Both the position numbers and the translations under genes were made by a program. From the NCBI RefSeq assembly GCF_003335085.1, contig NZ_QPEJ01000017.1, positions 434,001 to 498,000 of the forward strand: DNA of 64,000 nucleotides, written 5' to 3'. This DNA is from Polaribacter sp. WD7. GTDB taxonomy: Bacteria; Bacteroidota; Bacteroidia; Flavobacteriales; Flavobacteriaceae. Shown in pieces: positions 27,404-34,674 of the stretch (position 1 is its first letter; every line of letters begins with the position of its first letter). The notes beneath the pieces were generated by a model that saw only the letters and a list, made by a program, of their open reading frames with translations, searched no databases and was not told where the DNA came from.

Positions 27404-27460
27404 TTGTTTGTTGTTGGCTTCTTCTTAAAACTAAAGTCCAACAACTAAAAACAGACAACA
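27399..27460. repeat. Intergenic GTTGTTGG/CCAACAAC inverted repeat
   Basis: Between the TPR gene and ribH: a left arm TAGTTGTTTGTTGTTGG (27401-27417) and a right arm CCAACAACTA (27438-27447), 8 bp perfectly complementary at the inner ends with a 20-nt spacer. The left arm resembles the stretch in valS at 6028-6057. It looks like a short dispersed intergenic repeat. Confidence 0.5.
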
Positions 27461-27472
27461 GAAAATCAAAAT

Positions 27473-27979
27473 ATGGCAACAACAGATTTATCAGTATACA
27501 ATAGAACAACAATCCCAAATGCGAAGTCTTTTCGATTTGGGATTGTTGTTTCTGAGTGGAATCCAGAAATTACACAAAACTTGCATCAAGGAGCAATAGA
27601 TACCTTGCTTGACTGTGGTGCAATGCAAGAAAATATTATTTCTTGGGAAGTTCCTGGTAGTTTTGAATTGGTATACGGCTGTAAAAAAATGATTCAAACC
27701 CAACAATTAGATGCCATTATAGCTATTGGTAATGTAATACAAGGAGAAACCAAACACTTTGATTTTGTTTGTGAAGGTGTTACACAAGGTATCGTAGACC
27801 TAAACATAAAATATGATGTGCCTGTTATTTTCTGTGTGCTTACAGATAATACCAAACAACAATCTTTAGACAGATCTGGAGGCAAACATGGTAACAAAGG
27901 CGTAGAATGTGCTGTAGCGGCCATAAAAATGGCTGCTTTGAAAAATAGCGACAGACCTTCTGATAGTATTGGTTTTTAG
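27473..27979 (+). CDS. ribH: 6,7-dimethyl-8-ribityllumazine synthase
   Basis: Penultimate step of riboflavin synthesis: condenses 5-amino-6-ribitylaminouracil with 3,4-dihydroxy-2-butanone 4-phosphate. 168 residues, normal. Substrate-binding marks SEWNPEIT (about 28-35), VPGSFELV (about 60-67), GNVIQGETKHFDFV (about 84-97, active-site histidine in KHFDF) are present. The last 15 residues extend past the usual end. The coding sequence contains a perfect 16-bp inverted repeat near its start. Confidence 0.96.
   Translation: MATTDLSVYNRTTIPNAKSFRFGIVVSEWNPEITQNLHQGAIDTLLDCGAMQENIISWEVPGSFELVYGCKKMIQTQQLDAIIAIGNVIQGETKHFDFVCEGVTQGIVDLNIKYDVPVIFCVLTDNTKQQSLDRSGGKHGNKGVECAVAAIKMAALKNSDRPSDSIGF
27505..27550 (+). 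other. Strong hairpin within the 5' part of ribH
   Basis: A perfect 16-bp inverted repeat (27505-27520 with 27535-27550) with a 14-nt loop, covering codons 11-26 of ribH. It is the strongest hairpin seen inside any gene here. The left arm (AACAACAA) can also pair with the upstream TTGTTGTT at 27409-27416, so two mutually exclusive structures are possible. Confidence 0.5.
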
Positions 27980-28013
27980 TGTTTTTAAAAAAATAGATTA
28001 CCATCTACAACCA

Positions 28014-28151
28014 TTATATTTTGTAAACTTTTTTAAGTTTATTTAAGAATACTTTTAACATCATTTCTTGATGCATTCCTTTTAATTCTTTAAATTTGAA
28101 ATCCTTTAAATTGGTACAATCATTGATTTCTTCACTTGAAACAAACGCCAA
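28014..28151 (-). CDS. Possible small ORF or gene remnant, 45 codons
   Basis: In the gap after ribH the minus strand is open from TTG 28151 (directly after an in-frame stop) to TAA 28014. It encodes a charged helix-like peptide (CTNLKDFKFKELKG, then MLKVFLNKLKKVY). It is opposite to its neighbours, has no ATG near the start, and might be chance or the tail of a lost gene. I do not recognise it. Confidence 0.25.
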   Translation of the reverse strand: MAFVSSEEINDCTNLKDFKFKELKGMHQEMMLKVFLNKLKKVYKI

Positions 28152-28164
28152 TTAAATGTAAATT

Positions 28165-28443
28165 ATGGGATTTTTAAAACGTACACACAAACAATTCGAT
28201 TATCAACCTAGGTATTATAAGGGTGAAGGAAACCCGTATAAGATTGAACACAAATTAGATCAATTTAGAAAAACTGTAGGTAGAAAAAAAGGTATTAAAA
28301 CAAAATTTGTAGATGCCTTTGATGAATTAAAGGATATGAGAGCAAACGGTGTAAACAAAACTATTTTAATAATAATAGCTCTATTAGTACTGCTATTTTT
28401 ATTTATTATTGATTTTGATTTATCAATCTTTACTAAAAAATAA
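28165..28443 (+). CDS. Small conserved-looking protein with C-terminal membrane helix
   Basis: 92 residues. A basic soluble part (1-65, with YQPRYYKGEGNPYKIEHKLDQ) and a C-terminal hydrophobic helix (about 66-86), so it is probably tail-anchored in the inner membrane. Its stop overlaps the mutL start by one base (TAATG), so the two are translated together. The position after ribH could lead to a riboflavin-related label; nothing in the sequence supports that. Function not recognised. Confidence 0.8.
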   Translation: MGFLKRTHKQFDYQPRYYKGEGNPYKIEHKLDQFRKTVGRKKGIKTKFVDAFDELKDMRANGVNKTILIIIALLVLLFLFIIDFDLSIFTKK

Positions 28444-30257
28444 TGCCTGATATTATTCAACTTTTACCAGACCATGTAGCCAATCAAATTGCTGCCGGAG
28501 AAGTCGTTCAGCGTCCTGCTTCTGTAGTAAAAGAATTGCTAGAAAATGCTATTGATGCGGGGGCTACCAACATTAAACTTTTGTTAAAAGATGCGGGTAA
28601 AACTTTAATTCAGGTAATTGATGATGGCAAGGGAATGAGTGTTACAGATGCTAGAATGTCTTTTGAGCGGCATGCTACATCAAAAATTCAAAAAGCAGAA
28701 GATTTATTCAACTTATGCACTAAAGGCTTTCGTGGTGAAGCCTTAGCCTCTATTGCCGCAATTGCTCATGTAGAATTAAAGACTAAACAAGCACAAGAAG
28801 AACTGGGCACATGCCTAAAAATAGAGGGCAGTAACATAATTTCTCAAGACTTTATTTCTACCGGAAAAGGTACAAGTATTTCCGTAAAAAATTTGTTTTA
28901 TAATATTCCTGCTAGAAGAAATTTCTTAAAATCAGATACAGTTGAAACACGTCACGTTATAGATGAATTTCAAAGGGTCGCACTAGCACATCCAAATATT
29001 GCTTTTTTATTACACCATAATGACAACGAGGTTTATCATTTAAAAAGTTGTAATCTTAGAAAACGTATTGTATCAATTTTCGGAATTAAAATGAATGAAA
29101 AATTAGTTCCTATTGATGAACAAACAGACATTTTAAATATTGAAGGTTTTGTTGCCAAACCAGAATTTGCGAAAAGAAAAAGAGGTGAACAGTTCTTTTT
29201 TGTAAATAATCGATTTATAAAGAGTTCGTATTTAAATCATGCTGTTGTAAATGCTTTTGACGGTTTGTTAGAGCAAGGTGCGCATCCCTCTTACTTTTTA
29301 TATTTAACAGTACCTGCAAATACTATAGACATCAATATTCATCCTACTAAAACTGAAATCAAATTTGATAACGAAAAAGCCTTGTACGCAATGCTTAGGG
29401 CCACTGTGAAGCACAGTTTAGGACAATACAATGTGGCACCCGTATTAGATTTTAATAGAGATGCTAACTTAGATACCCCTTATCATTTTAACGCTACAGC
29501 AAGTGCCGCAAAAGCACCTAAAATTATAGTAGACCCTAATTTTAATCCTTTTAAAGAAGAGAAAAATACTGCTTCCCAATCAAATTATAAACCTCAGAAA
29601 CAAACTGAAAGCTGGGAATCTTTATATACTTCTTTAGCTGTTGACACATTTGAAAAACAAGAAGTTTTATTTGATAATCAGCAAGAAATAGACACCAAAA
29701 AAACGTTTCAAATTCAACGGAAATATGTATTAAGTTCCATAAAATCTGGCGTTGTTTTAATTCATCAATCTTTAGCACACCAACGTATTTTGTATGAAGA
29801 TTTTTTAGAAAGTATTACTGTTAAAGAAGCCAATAGCCAACAATTATTGTTTCCTGTTAAAATTTCCTTTTCATCAAAAGAAATTGAAATGATTTACACG
29901 ATAAAAACTGAATTGGAAAATGCAGGATTCTATTTTGATGAGTTTACAAAAGATAGCGTTACCATTAAAGGCATACCTGTTTCGGTTACAGAAAGTAAAA
30001 TTACAATTATTTTAGAAGAGTTACTTAGCGATATAGATTTAGAAGTACCCGATGCTAGTTTTAGTCATTTTGATGTAATGGCAAAATCATTTGCAAAAAC
30101 CTTGTCTATTAAAACAGGAACGCAACTCTCTGAAAAAGAACAAGAAGCATTAGTTAACGATTTATTTTCTTGTAAAGAGCCCTCTATTTCGCCTTTTGGT
30201 AAAGCTACTTTTAAAACATTAACGTTAAACGAAATTGATAATTTATTTACTAGTTAA
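28443..30257 (+). CDS. mutL: DNA mismatch repair protein MutL with degenerate endonuclease motifs
   Basis: 604 residues. The N-terminal GHKL ATPase is intact: ENAIDAGATN (about 34-43), DDGKGMS, TKGFRGEALASI (about 94-105). A linker (about 335-410) precedes the C-terminal dimerisation domain. MutL proteins that nick DNA carry DQHAxxExxxxE and a C-terminal CPHGRP. Here the first site reads HQSLAHQRILYE (H441-E452), keeping only the last Glu, and the second reads SISPFGKAT (about 581-589), without Cys, His or Arg. The protein should bind ATP and MutS but the metal site for nicking looks lost. It is the first large gene in a coupled operon with two rhomboids. Confidence 0.95.
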   Translation: MPDIIQLLPDHVANQIAAGEVVQRPASVVKELLENAIDAGATNIKLLLKDAGKTLIQVIDDGKGMSVTDARMSFERHATSKIQKAEDLFNLCTKGFRGEALASIAAIAHVELKTKQAQEELGTCLKIEGSNIISQDFISTGKGTSISVKNLFYNIPARRNFLKSDTVETRHVIDEFQRVALAHPNIAFLLHHNDNEVYHLKSCNLRKRIVSIFGIKMNEKLVPIDEQTDILNIEGFVAKPEFAKRKRGEQFFFVNNRFIKSSYLNHAVVNAFDGLLEQGAHPSYFLYLTVPANTIDINIHPTKTEIKFDNEKALYAMLRATVKHSLGQYNVAPVLDFNRDANLDTPYHFNATASAAKAPKIIVDPNFNPFKEEKNTASQSNYKPQKQTESWESLYTSLAVDTFEKQEVLFDNQQEIDTKKTFQIQRKYVLSSIKSGVVLIHQSLAHQRILYEDFLESITVKEANSQQLLFPVKISFSSKEIEMIYTIKTELENAGFYFDEFTKDSVTIKGIPVSVTESKITIILEELLSDIDLEVPDASFSHFDVMAKSFAKTLSIKTGTQLSEKEQEALVNDLFSCKEPSISPFGKATFKTLTLNEIDNLFTS

Positions 30258-30259
30258 AA

Positions 30260-30994
30260 ATGAATAGACTCACAGACGCTATAAAACACTTAATTATTAT
30301 AAATGTAATTGTCTTTGTTGCTCCTCAACTTTTACAATTAGATTTTACCAATGTATTAGCCCTACATTTTCCAATGAATGAAAATTTCGGAATTTGGCAA
30401 TATGTTTCTCATATGTTTATGCATGGTAGTTTTGCGCACATTCTTTTCAATATGTACGGTTTATGGGCCTTTGGAACACCTTTAGAGCAAATGTGGGGTA
30501 AAAATAAATTTATTTTCTTTTATTTTTCTGCGGGTTTAGGAGCTGCGATTATTTATACTTTGGTAAATTATTATCAATTTAACGGAATTTATGATCTGTT
30601 TATTCAAGCTGGTTTAACTAAGTCTGAAATTATAGCTATATTGGATGCAGGCACCACCAATGACCAAAGAGTTGTACAAGCGGTATCTCAAGAACAATTT
30701 AATAAAATTATTGGCTTGTATGAGACGCCTGCAGTAGGTGCTTCAGGTGCTGTTTATGGAGTTTTAGTGGCTTTTGGAATGTACTTTAAAGACGCTAAAT
30801 TGGCGCTGATATTCTTCCCTGTTCCTATAGCCGCCAAATATTTTATTCCTGTAATGATTTTAGGAGACCTCTTTTTTGGAATGACTAAATATTCTGTGGG
30901 TAATATTGCTCATTTTGCTCATGTTGGTGGAGCACTCATTGGCTTTTTAATAGCTTGGTATTGGAAAAAAAATCAATTCAAAACACATTACTAA
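30260..30994 (+). CDS. Rhomboid intramembrane serine protease (first of two)
   Basis: 244 residues with six to seven transmembrane helices. The catalytic serine is S162 in GASGAVYG and the catalytic histidine is H221 in HVGGALIGF. HGSFAHILFNMYGLWAFG (about 54-71) is the conserved rhomboid loop and helix with the HxxxN pattern. It would cut single-span membrane proteins within the bilayer. It begins 2 bp after mutL and its stop overlaps the next start by one base. Confidence 0.95.
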   Translation: MNRLTDAIKHLIIINVIVFVAPQLLQLDFTNVLALHFPMNENFGIWQYVSHMFMHGSFAHILFNMYGLWAFGTPLEQMWGKNKFIFFYFSAGLGAAIIYTLVNYYQFNGIYDLFIQAGLTKSEIIAILDAGTTNDQRVVQAVSQEQFNKIIGLYETPAVGASGAVYGVLVAFGMYFKDAKLALIFFPVPIAAKYFIPVMILGDLFFGMTKYSVGNIAHFAHVGGALIGFLIAWYWKKNQFKTHY

Positions 30995-31848
30995 TGGGCT
31001 TTATAGAAGATATCAAATTGCGGTATAAAACAGGTAATATTGTTGAAAAATTTATTTTTATAAATATAGGAGTATTTATTGCATCTCTTCTATTTAAGGT
31101 GATCTTTGGTCTTTACAAAACTAATGGCGATTTCATATTCAATTGGTTTGCTTTAGAGCATAATTTCTCTACTTTAATTACCAAACCATGGTCCATTATT
31201 TCTTATGGCTTCTTACATGCTGGGTTTATTCATATTCTATTCAATATGATAGCGCTTTATTATATAGGTAATTTATTTATTCAGTACTTTACACAAAAGC
31301 AACTAGTTCAATTTTATGTATTAGGCACCTTTTTTGGGGGACTTTTATTTATGTTAAGTAATAGTTATTTTCCTCTTTTTGAAGGAACTAGACCACACTT
31401 AGTTGGAGCTTCTGCTGGTATTTCTGCTATTTTTATAGGACTTACTACGTATATGCCTAATTATCAATTACAAATACGCTTTATAGGATTTGTCAAATTA
31501 TGGCATTTAGCCGCTATTTGGATTGGTTTGGACGTAATAGGACTTGTTGGCAGTAATGCTGGAGGACATTTTTCGCATCTAGGCGGAGCATTATTTGGTT
31601 TTTTGTATGTAAATCAAGCAGCGAATACAAAGCTAAATATTTGGGATAAACTTTCGGGAATATTTACATCTCGTAAAAAACCTTTACATACAGTTTATAA
31701 ATCTTCTAAAAAGACTGCGCCTAAATCTAAAAACACTGATTTAACACAGCAGCAAATAGACGGAATACTAGATAAAATAAGCAAATCTGGATACGATAGT
31801 TTGACAAAATCTGAAAAAGAATTTTTATTTAAACAAGGTAAAAAATAG
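30994..31848 (+). CDS. Rhomboid intramembrane serine protease (second of two)
   Basis: 284 residues from ATG 30994, which overlaps the stop of the previous gene (TAATG); a TTG 39 bp upstream is in the overlap and less likely. Catalytic serine S140 in GASAGISA, catalytic histidine H195 in SHLGGALFG, and HAGFIHILFNMIALYYIG as the conserved loop. After the membrane domain there is a basic linker and a short helical C-terminal domain (about 245-284, QQQIDGILDKISKSGYDSL) absent from the first rhomboid. The two paralogues differ enough to have different substrates. Confidence 0.94.
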   Translation: MGFIEDIKLRYKTGNIVEKFIFINIGVFIASLLFKVIFGLYKTNGDFIFNWFALEHNFSTLITKPWSIISYGFLHAGFIHILFNMIALYYIGNLFIQYFTQKQLVQFYVLGTFFGGLLFMLSNSYFPLFEGTRPHLVGASAGISAIFIGLTTYMPNYQLQIRFIGFVKLWHLAAIWIGLDVIGLVGSNAGGHFSHLGGALFGFLYVNQAANTKLNIWDKLSGIFTSRKKPLHTVYKSSKKTAPKSKNTDLTQQQIDGILDKISKSGYDSLTKSEKEFLFKQGKK

Positions 31849-31849
31849 C

Positions 31850-32860
31850 ATGAAAAAACTAACGTTGTTTAATAAAATACTCTATGTTGCCAATTCTATT
31901 GTAGCTGTATTATTGTTATTTTCTTATTTATTACCTTATGTTTCCCCTAACGTTGTTGCTACTTTTGCCATATTAAGTCTTTTTGTACCTTTTTTATTGA
32001 TTATTAATATTGGATTCTTGGTGTACTGGATAGTTAAGTTAAAAAAACAGTTTTTAACATCTCTTGTTATTTTAATTATTGGTTGGTTTTTTATATCTCC
32101 TTTTTATAAGATAACGTCTAAAAATGATGCTTCTAACAATGATTTAAAATTGATGAGTTATAATGTAAGGATGTTTAATCACTGGAAATGGACAAAAGAA
32201 AAAAATATACCTGCTAAAATAAAAAAATTTATAGCAGAAAATGATGCTGATGTTATCGCCATTCAAGAGAATATTTCTGTTAAAGAATATGAATTGGATT
32301 TTAAATATAATTATATCAAAAAAAAATACAAAAGAGGCAGATTTGGAGCTGCTATTTATTCTAAATATCCAATTGTTAATGAAGGCTATATCGAATTTAA
32401 AAATACGTCTAATGAAATAATTTTTGCTGATATCTTGAAAAAAAAAGATACTATTAGGATTTATAATTTTCATCTACAATCTTTAAAAATATCACCGGAA
32501 AAAGAAAATTTTGGGGAAGAAAATTCTCAAAAACTTATACAAAATTTAAAAGAGAAGTTTACGCAGCAAGCAGAACAAGTAGCATTATTTCTTGAACATG
32601 AAAAAACATGGAAAGGCAAAAAAGTTATTTGTGGCGACTTTAACAATACTGCGTATTCTTGGGTTTACAATCAAATTTCTAAAAATAAAAAAGATGCCTT
32701 TATAGAAGCAGGAAAAGGTTTTGGTAAAACATTTAACTATTGGTTTCCTATGCGTATAGATTTTATTTTGACTGATGCTACTGCAACTGTAAATCAATTT
32801 AAAAACTTTTCTGAAAAATATTCTGACCACTTCCCTATTCAGGCTAAAATAAACTGGTAA
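31850..32860 (+). CDS. Membrane-anchored endonuclease/exonuclease/phosphatase (EEP) family protein
   Basis: 336 residues. Three N-terminal hydrophobic helices (about 10-30, 36-60, 66-85) and an EEP domain (about 98-336). Active-site marks are MSYNVRMF (metal Asn), AIQENI (metal Glu), CGDFNNT (DxN) and SDHFPI (Asp-His). Fold members cut nucleic acids or phosphoinositide-like phosphodiesters; membrane anchoring and an outward-facing domain favour an extracytoplasmic substrate. It starts 1 bp after the second rhomboid stop and is in the same operon. Confidence 0.88.
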   Translation: MKKLTLFNKILYVANSIVAVLLLFSYLLPYVSPNVVATFAILSLFVPFLLIINIGFLVYWIVKLKKQFLTSLVILIIGWFFISPFYKITSKNDASNNDLKLMSYNVRMFNHWKWTKEKNIPAKIKKFIAENDADVIAIQENISVKEYELDFKYNYIKKKYKRGRFGAAIYSKYPIVNEGYIEFKNTSNEIIFADILKKKDTIRIYNFHLQSLKISPEKENFGEENSQKLIQNLKEKFTQQAEQVALFLEHEKTWKGKKVICGDFNNTAYSWVYNQISKNKKDAFIEAGKGFGKTFNYWFPMRIDFILTDATATVNQFKNFSEKYSDHFPIQAKINW

Positions 32861-32888
32861 ACCTTTATATTCGCAAAAAGATTATTCA

Positions 32889-34031
32889 ATGAAACATTTT
32901 ACTGTAGCAATTATTGGTAGTGGGCCTTCTGGTGCTTCAACTGCTTTTTATTTAGGCAAACAAGGAATTCAAACAGTAATTATAGAAAAAGAAACTTTAC
33001 CGAGGTATAAAACTTGTGGTGGTGGTTTTGTAAATAGAGGCAAAAAAGAAATGCCCTTTGATATTTCAGAAGTTATAGAACGTGAGTTTTGTAAGGTTGA
33101 TACGTACTTTAACAATCACAATAAATGCTATAATTCTATTAAAAAAAAGCCTATCATTACTATGATAATGCGTGATGCTTTTGACAATTTAATTGTTAAA
33201 AAAGCAAAAGAATTTGGTGTTACTTTATTAGAAAATCATAAACTTTTAGAGATAACTTTTGTAGATAAAAAAGCTATTTTAAAAACTTCTCAAGGAGAAA
33301 TTTCTGCTGATTTTGTAATTGCTGCAGATGGTGTATTAAGTCCAACAGCAAAAATGGCTGGATGGCAAAAAGATACTAGAAAACTAATACCTGCTTTAGA
33401 ATATGAGGTGGAAGTTTCTAAACAAGATTTTGAACGCCTTTCTAAAAGCGCTCGTTTTGATATCGATGCTGTTCCTTACGGTTATGCTTGGTGTTTTCCA
33501 AAGAAAAATCACTTATCATTAGGTGTATTAACTACCAAAAAAGGAAAAATTAATTTAAAAGAATATTACACAAAATATTTAAAAACACTTGATATCAAAG
33601 AGGTTGTTAATGAAGATGCTCACGGATTTCAAATACCTGTAAAACCAAGAACCGATGGCTTTGTGAAAAATAATGTGTTTTTAATTGGTGATGCTGCTGG
33701 TTTCGCAGAACCGATTACTGCAGAAGGAATTTCCAACGCTATTTTAAGCGGTAAATATGTTGCTGAAGCTCTGGTAGAAAGTAAATTACAACAAGACGTT
33801 GCAAAAAAACTTTATTTAGAAAAACTTGACATAAAGTTATTATATGAACTTAAGTCTGGTGCACTTTTGGCAAAATTCTTTTATCATAACAACCCATTAA
33901 GAGTCTATTTATTAAACAAATATGGTCAAGTTTTTAATGATATTATGGTAGATGTTTTGCACGGTGACAGAGCTTTTCCAAAAAATATTTCTGAAAAATT
34001 AAAAGCGAAAATTAGCGAGAAGATTTTTTAA
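32889..34031 (+). CDS. Geranylgeranyl reductase family FAD-dependent oxidoreductase
   Basis: 380 residues. Rossmann FAD motif GSGPSGASTA (about 10-19) followed by IIEKETLPRYKTCGGGF, the hallmark of the geranylgeranyl reductase family; the second FAD motif is VFLIGDAAGFAEPITAEGI (about 258-276). Family members saturate isoprenoid chains of lipids, quinones or pigments, or act as related flavin monooxygenases. The substrate in this organism is unknown. A near-consensus -7 sequence (TATATTCG) lies about 15 bp upstream, so it may have its own promoter after the mutL operon. Confidence 0.88.
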   Translation: MKHFTVAIIGSGPSGASTAFYLGKQGIQTVIIEKETLPRYKTCGGGFVNRGKKEMPFDISEVIEREFCKVDTYFNNHNKCYNSIKKKPIITMIMRDAFDNLIVKKAKEFGVTLLENHKLLEITFVDKKAILKTSQGEISADFVIAADGVLSPTAKMAGWQKDTRKLIPALEYEVEVSKQDFERLSKSARFDIDAVPYGYAWCFPKKNHLSLGVLTTKKGKINLKEYYTKYLKTLDIKEVVNEDAHGFQIPVKPRTDGFVKNNVFLIGDAAGFAEPITAEGISNAILSGKYVAEALVESKLQQDVAKKLYLEKLDIKLLYELKSGALLAKFFYHNNPLRVYLLNKYGQVFNDIMVDVLHGDRAFPKNISEKLKAKISEKIF

Positions 34032-34307
34032 AAAATTTCTTTGTTGTATTCTTTCTTTAGGTAAACAAGGTTGCTTGTCTACGATATGACTCATTTCGAA
34101 ATTACAATATAAGTAATCCTTTTATTTGCTTTTCTTATTTCTATAATATCCATTAAGACTTATATTTTTACATGTTTTATAGGTTGTTAGATTTTATCTT
34201 ACCTAAAAAATAAAATCTACTAATAATTATCTAGCTACTCTATTAAATTTAAATAATAGTAATTTACTCAAACAATTGGTTTTTATCTAAAACATTGAAT
34301 AATACAA

Positions 34308-34438
34308 ACATGAAAAATGTGGTTTTTTTGCAGAATATAATAAGCATAATTTCTATCTATTTGTTAAACTGTAAGAACTTCTTCATTGAATAAATAGATA
34401 GAAACTATTGTTATTTTCCAAAAAAAATTCTGCATGTT
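34308..34438. repeat. Fold-back element with nested inverted repeats
   Basis: Three nested complementary pairs in the same order: AACATG/CATGTT at the ends, GCAGAAT (34330-34336) with ATTCTGC (34427-34433), and a perfect 13-bp pair TTTCTATCTATTT (34350-34362) with AAATAGATAGAAA (34392-34404) around a 29-nt spacer. About 130 bp in all. No coding capacity. It could be a MITE-like element, a structured RNA, or the footprint of an insertion. Confidence 0.5.
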
Positions 34439-34646
34439 ACTAATAGATTAGAGTAACATTTATAAACTAGCCTAACTCATAAATTTTTCTAAAATTTCAT
34501 GAAGTTATTCTCAATTAAATTGTGAATATTACACCAAATTATGTTTGTCTTTTTTTGTTATTCGTATTCTTTTAAGTACTTACACCACAAACAATCAACA
34601 TGGTAATAATTGACTTGTCTACTTAAAAAAATCGTCAATATTATTG

Positions 34647-34654
34647 TAAATTTG
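34647..34654 (+). promoter_or_regulatory. -7 promoter element of mtaB
   Basis: TAAATTTG, exact TAnnTTTG match, 20 bp before ATG 34675. Confidence 0.6.
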
Positions 34655-34674
34655 CATTCTTTAAATATACAGGA

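Larger units (their letters stand above)
34032..34674. other. 643-bp gene-free region
   Basis: No intact gene. It holds a 10-bp inverted repeat (34188-34197 with 34210-34219), a larger fold-back at 34308-34438, and the mtaB promoter at its right end. The minus strand from about 34180 to 34032 stays open apart from one stop over roughly 45 codons (for instance CNFEMSHIVDKQPCLPKE), and another weak stretch lies near 34500-34600 (IENNFMKF). These could be remains of a lost gene or a transposase, but I cannot name a family. Confidence 0.4.

Noticed and set aside
28165-28443. A riboflavin synthase subunit
   Set aside because: No riboflavin synthase motif, only a basic region and one membrane helix; position near ribH is not evidence.
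34032-34674. tRNA or other stable RNA gene in the long gap
   Set aside because: No T-loop-like GGTTCGAATCC or cloverleaf arms seen on either strand.
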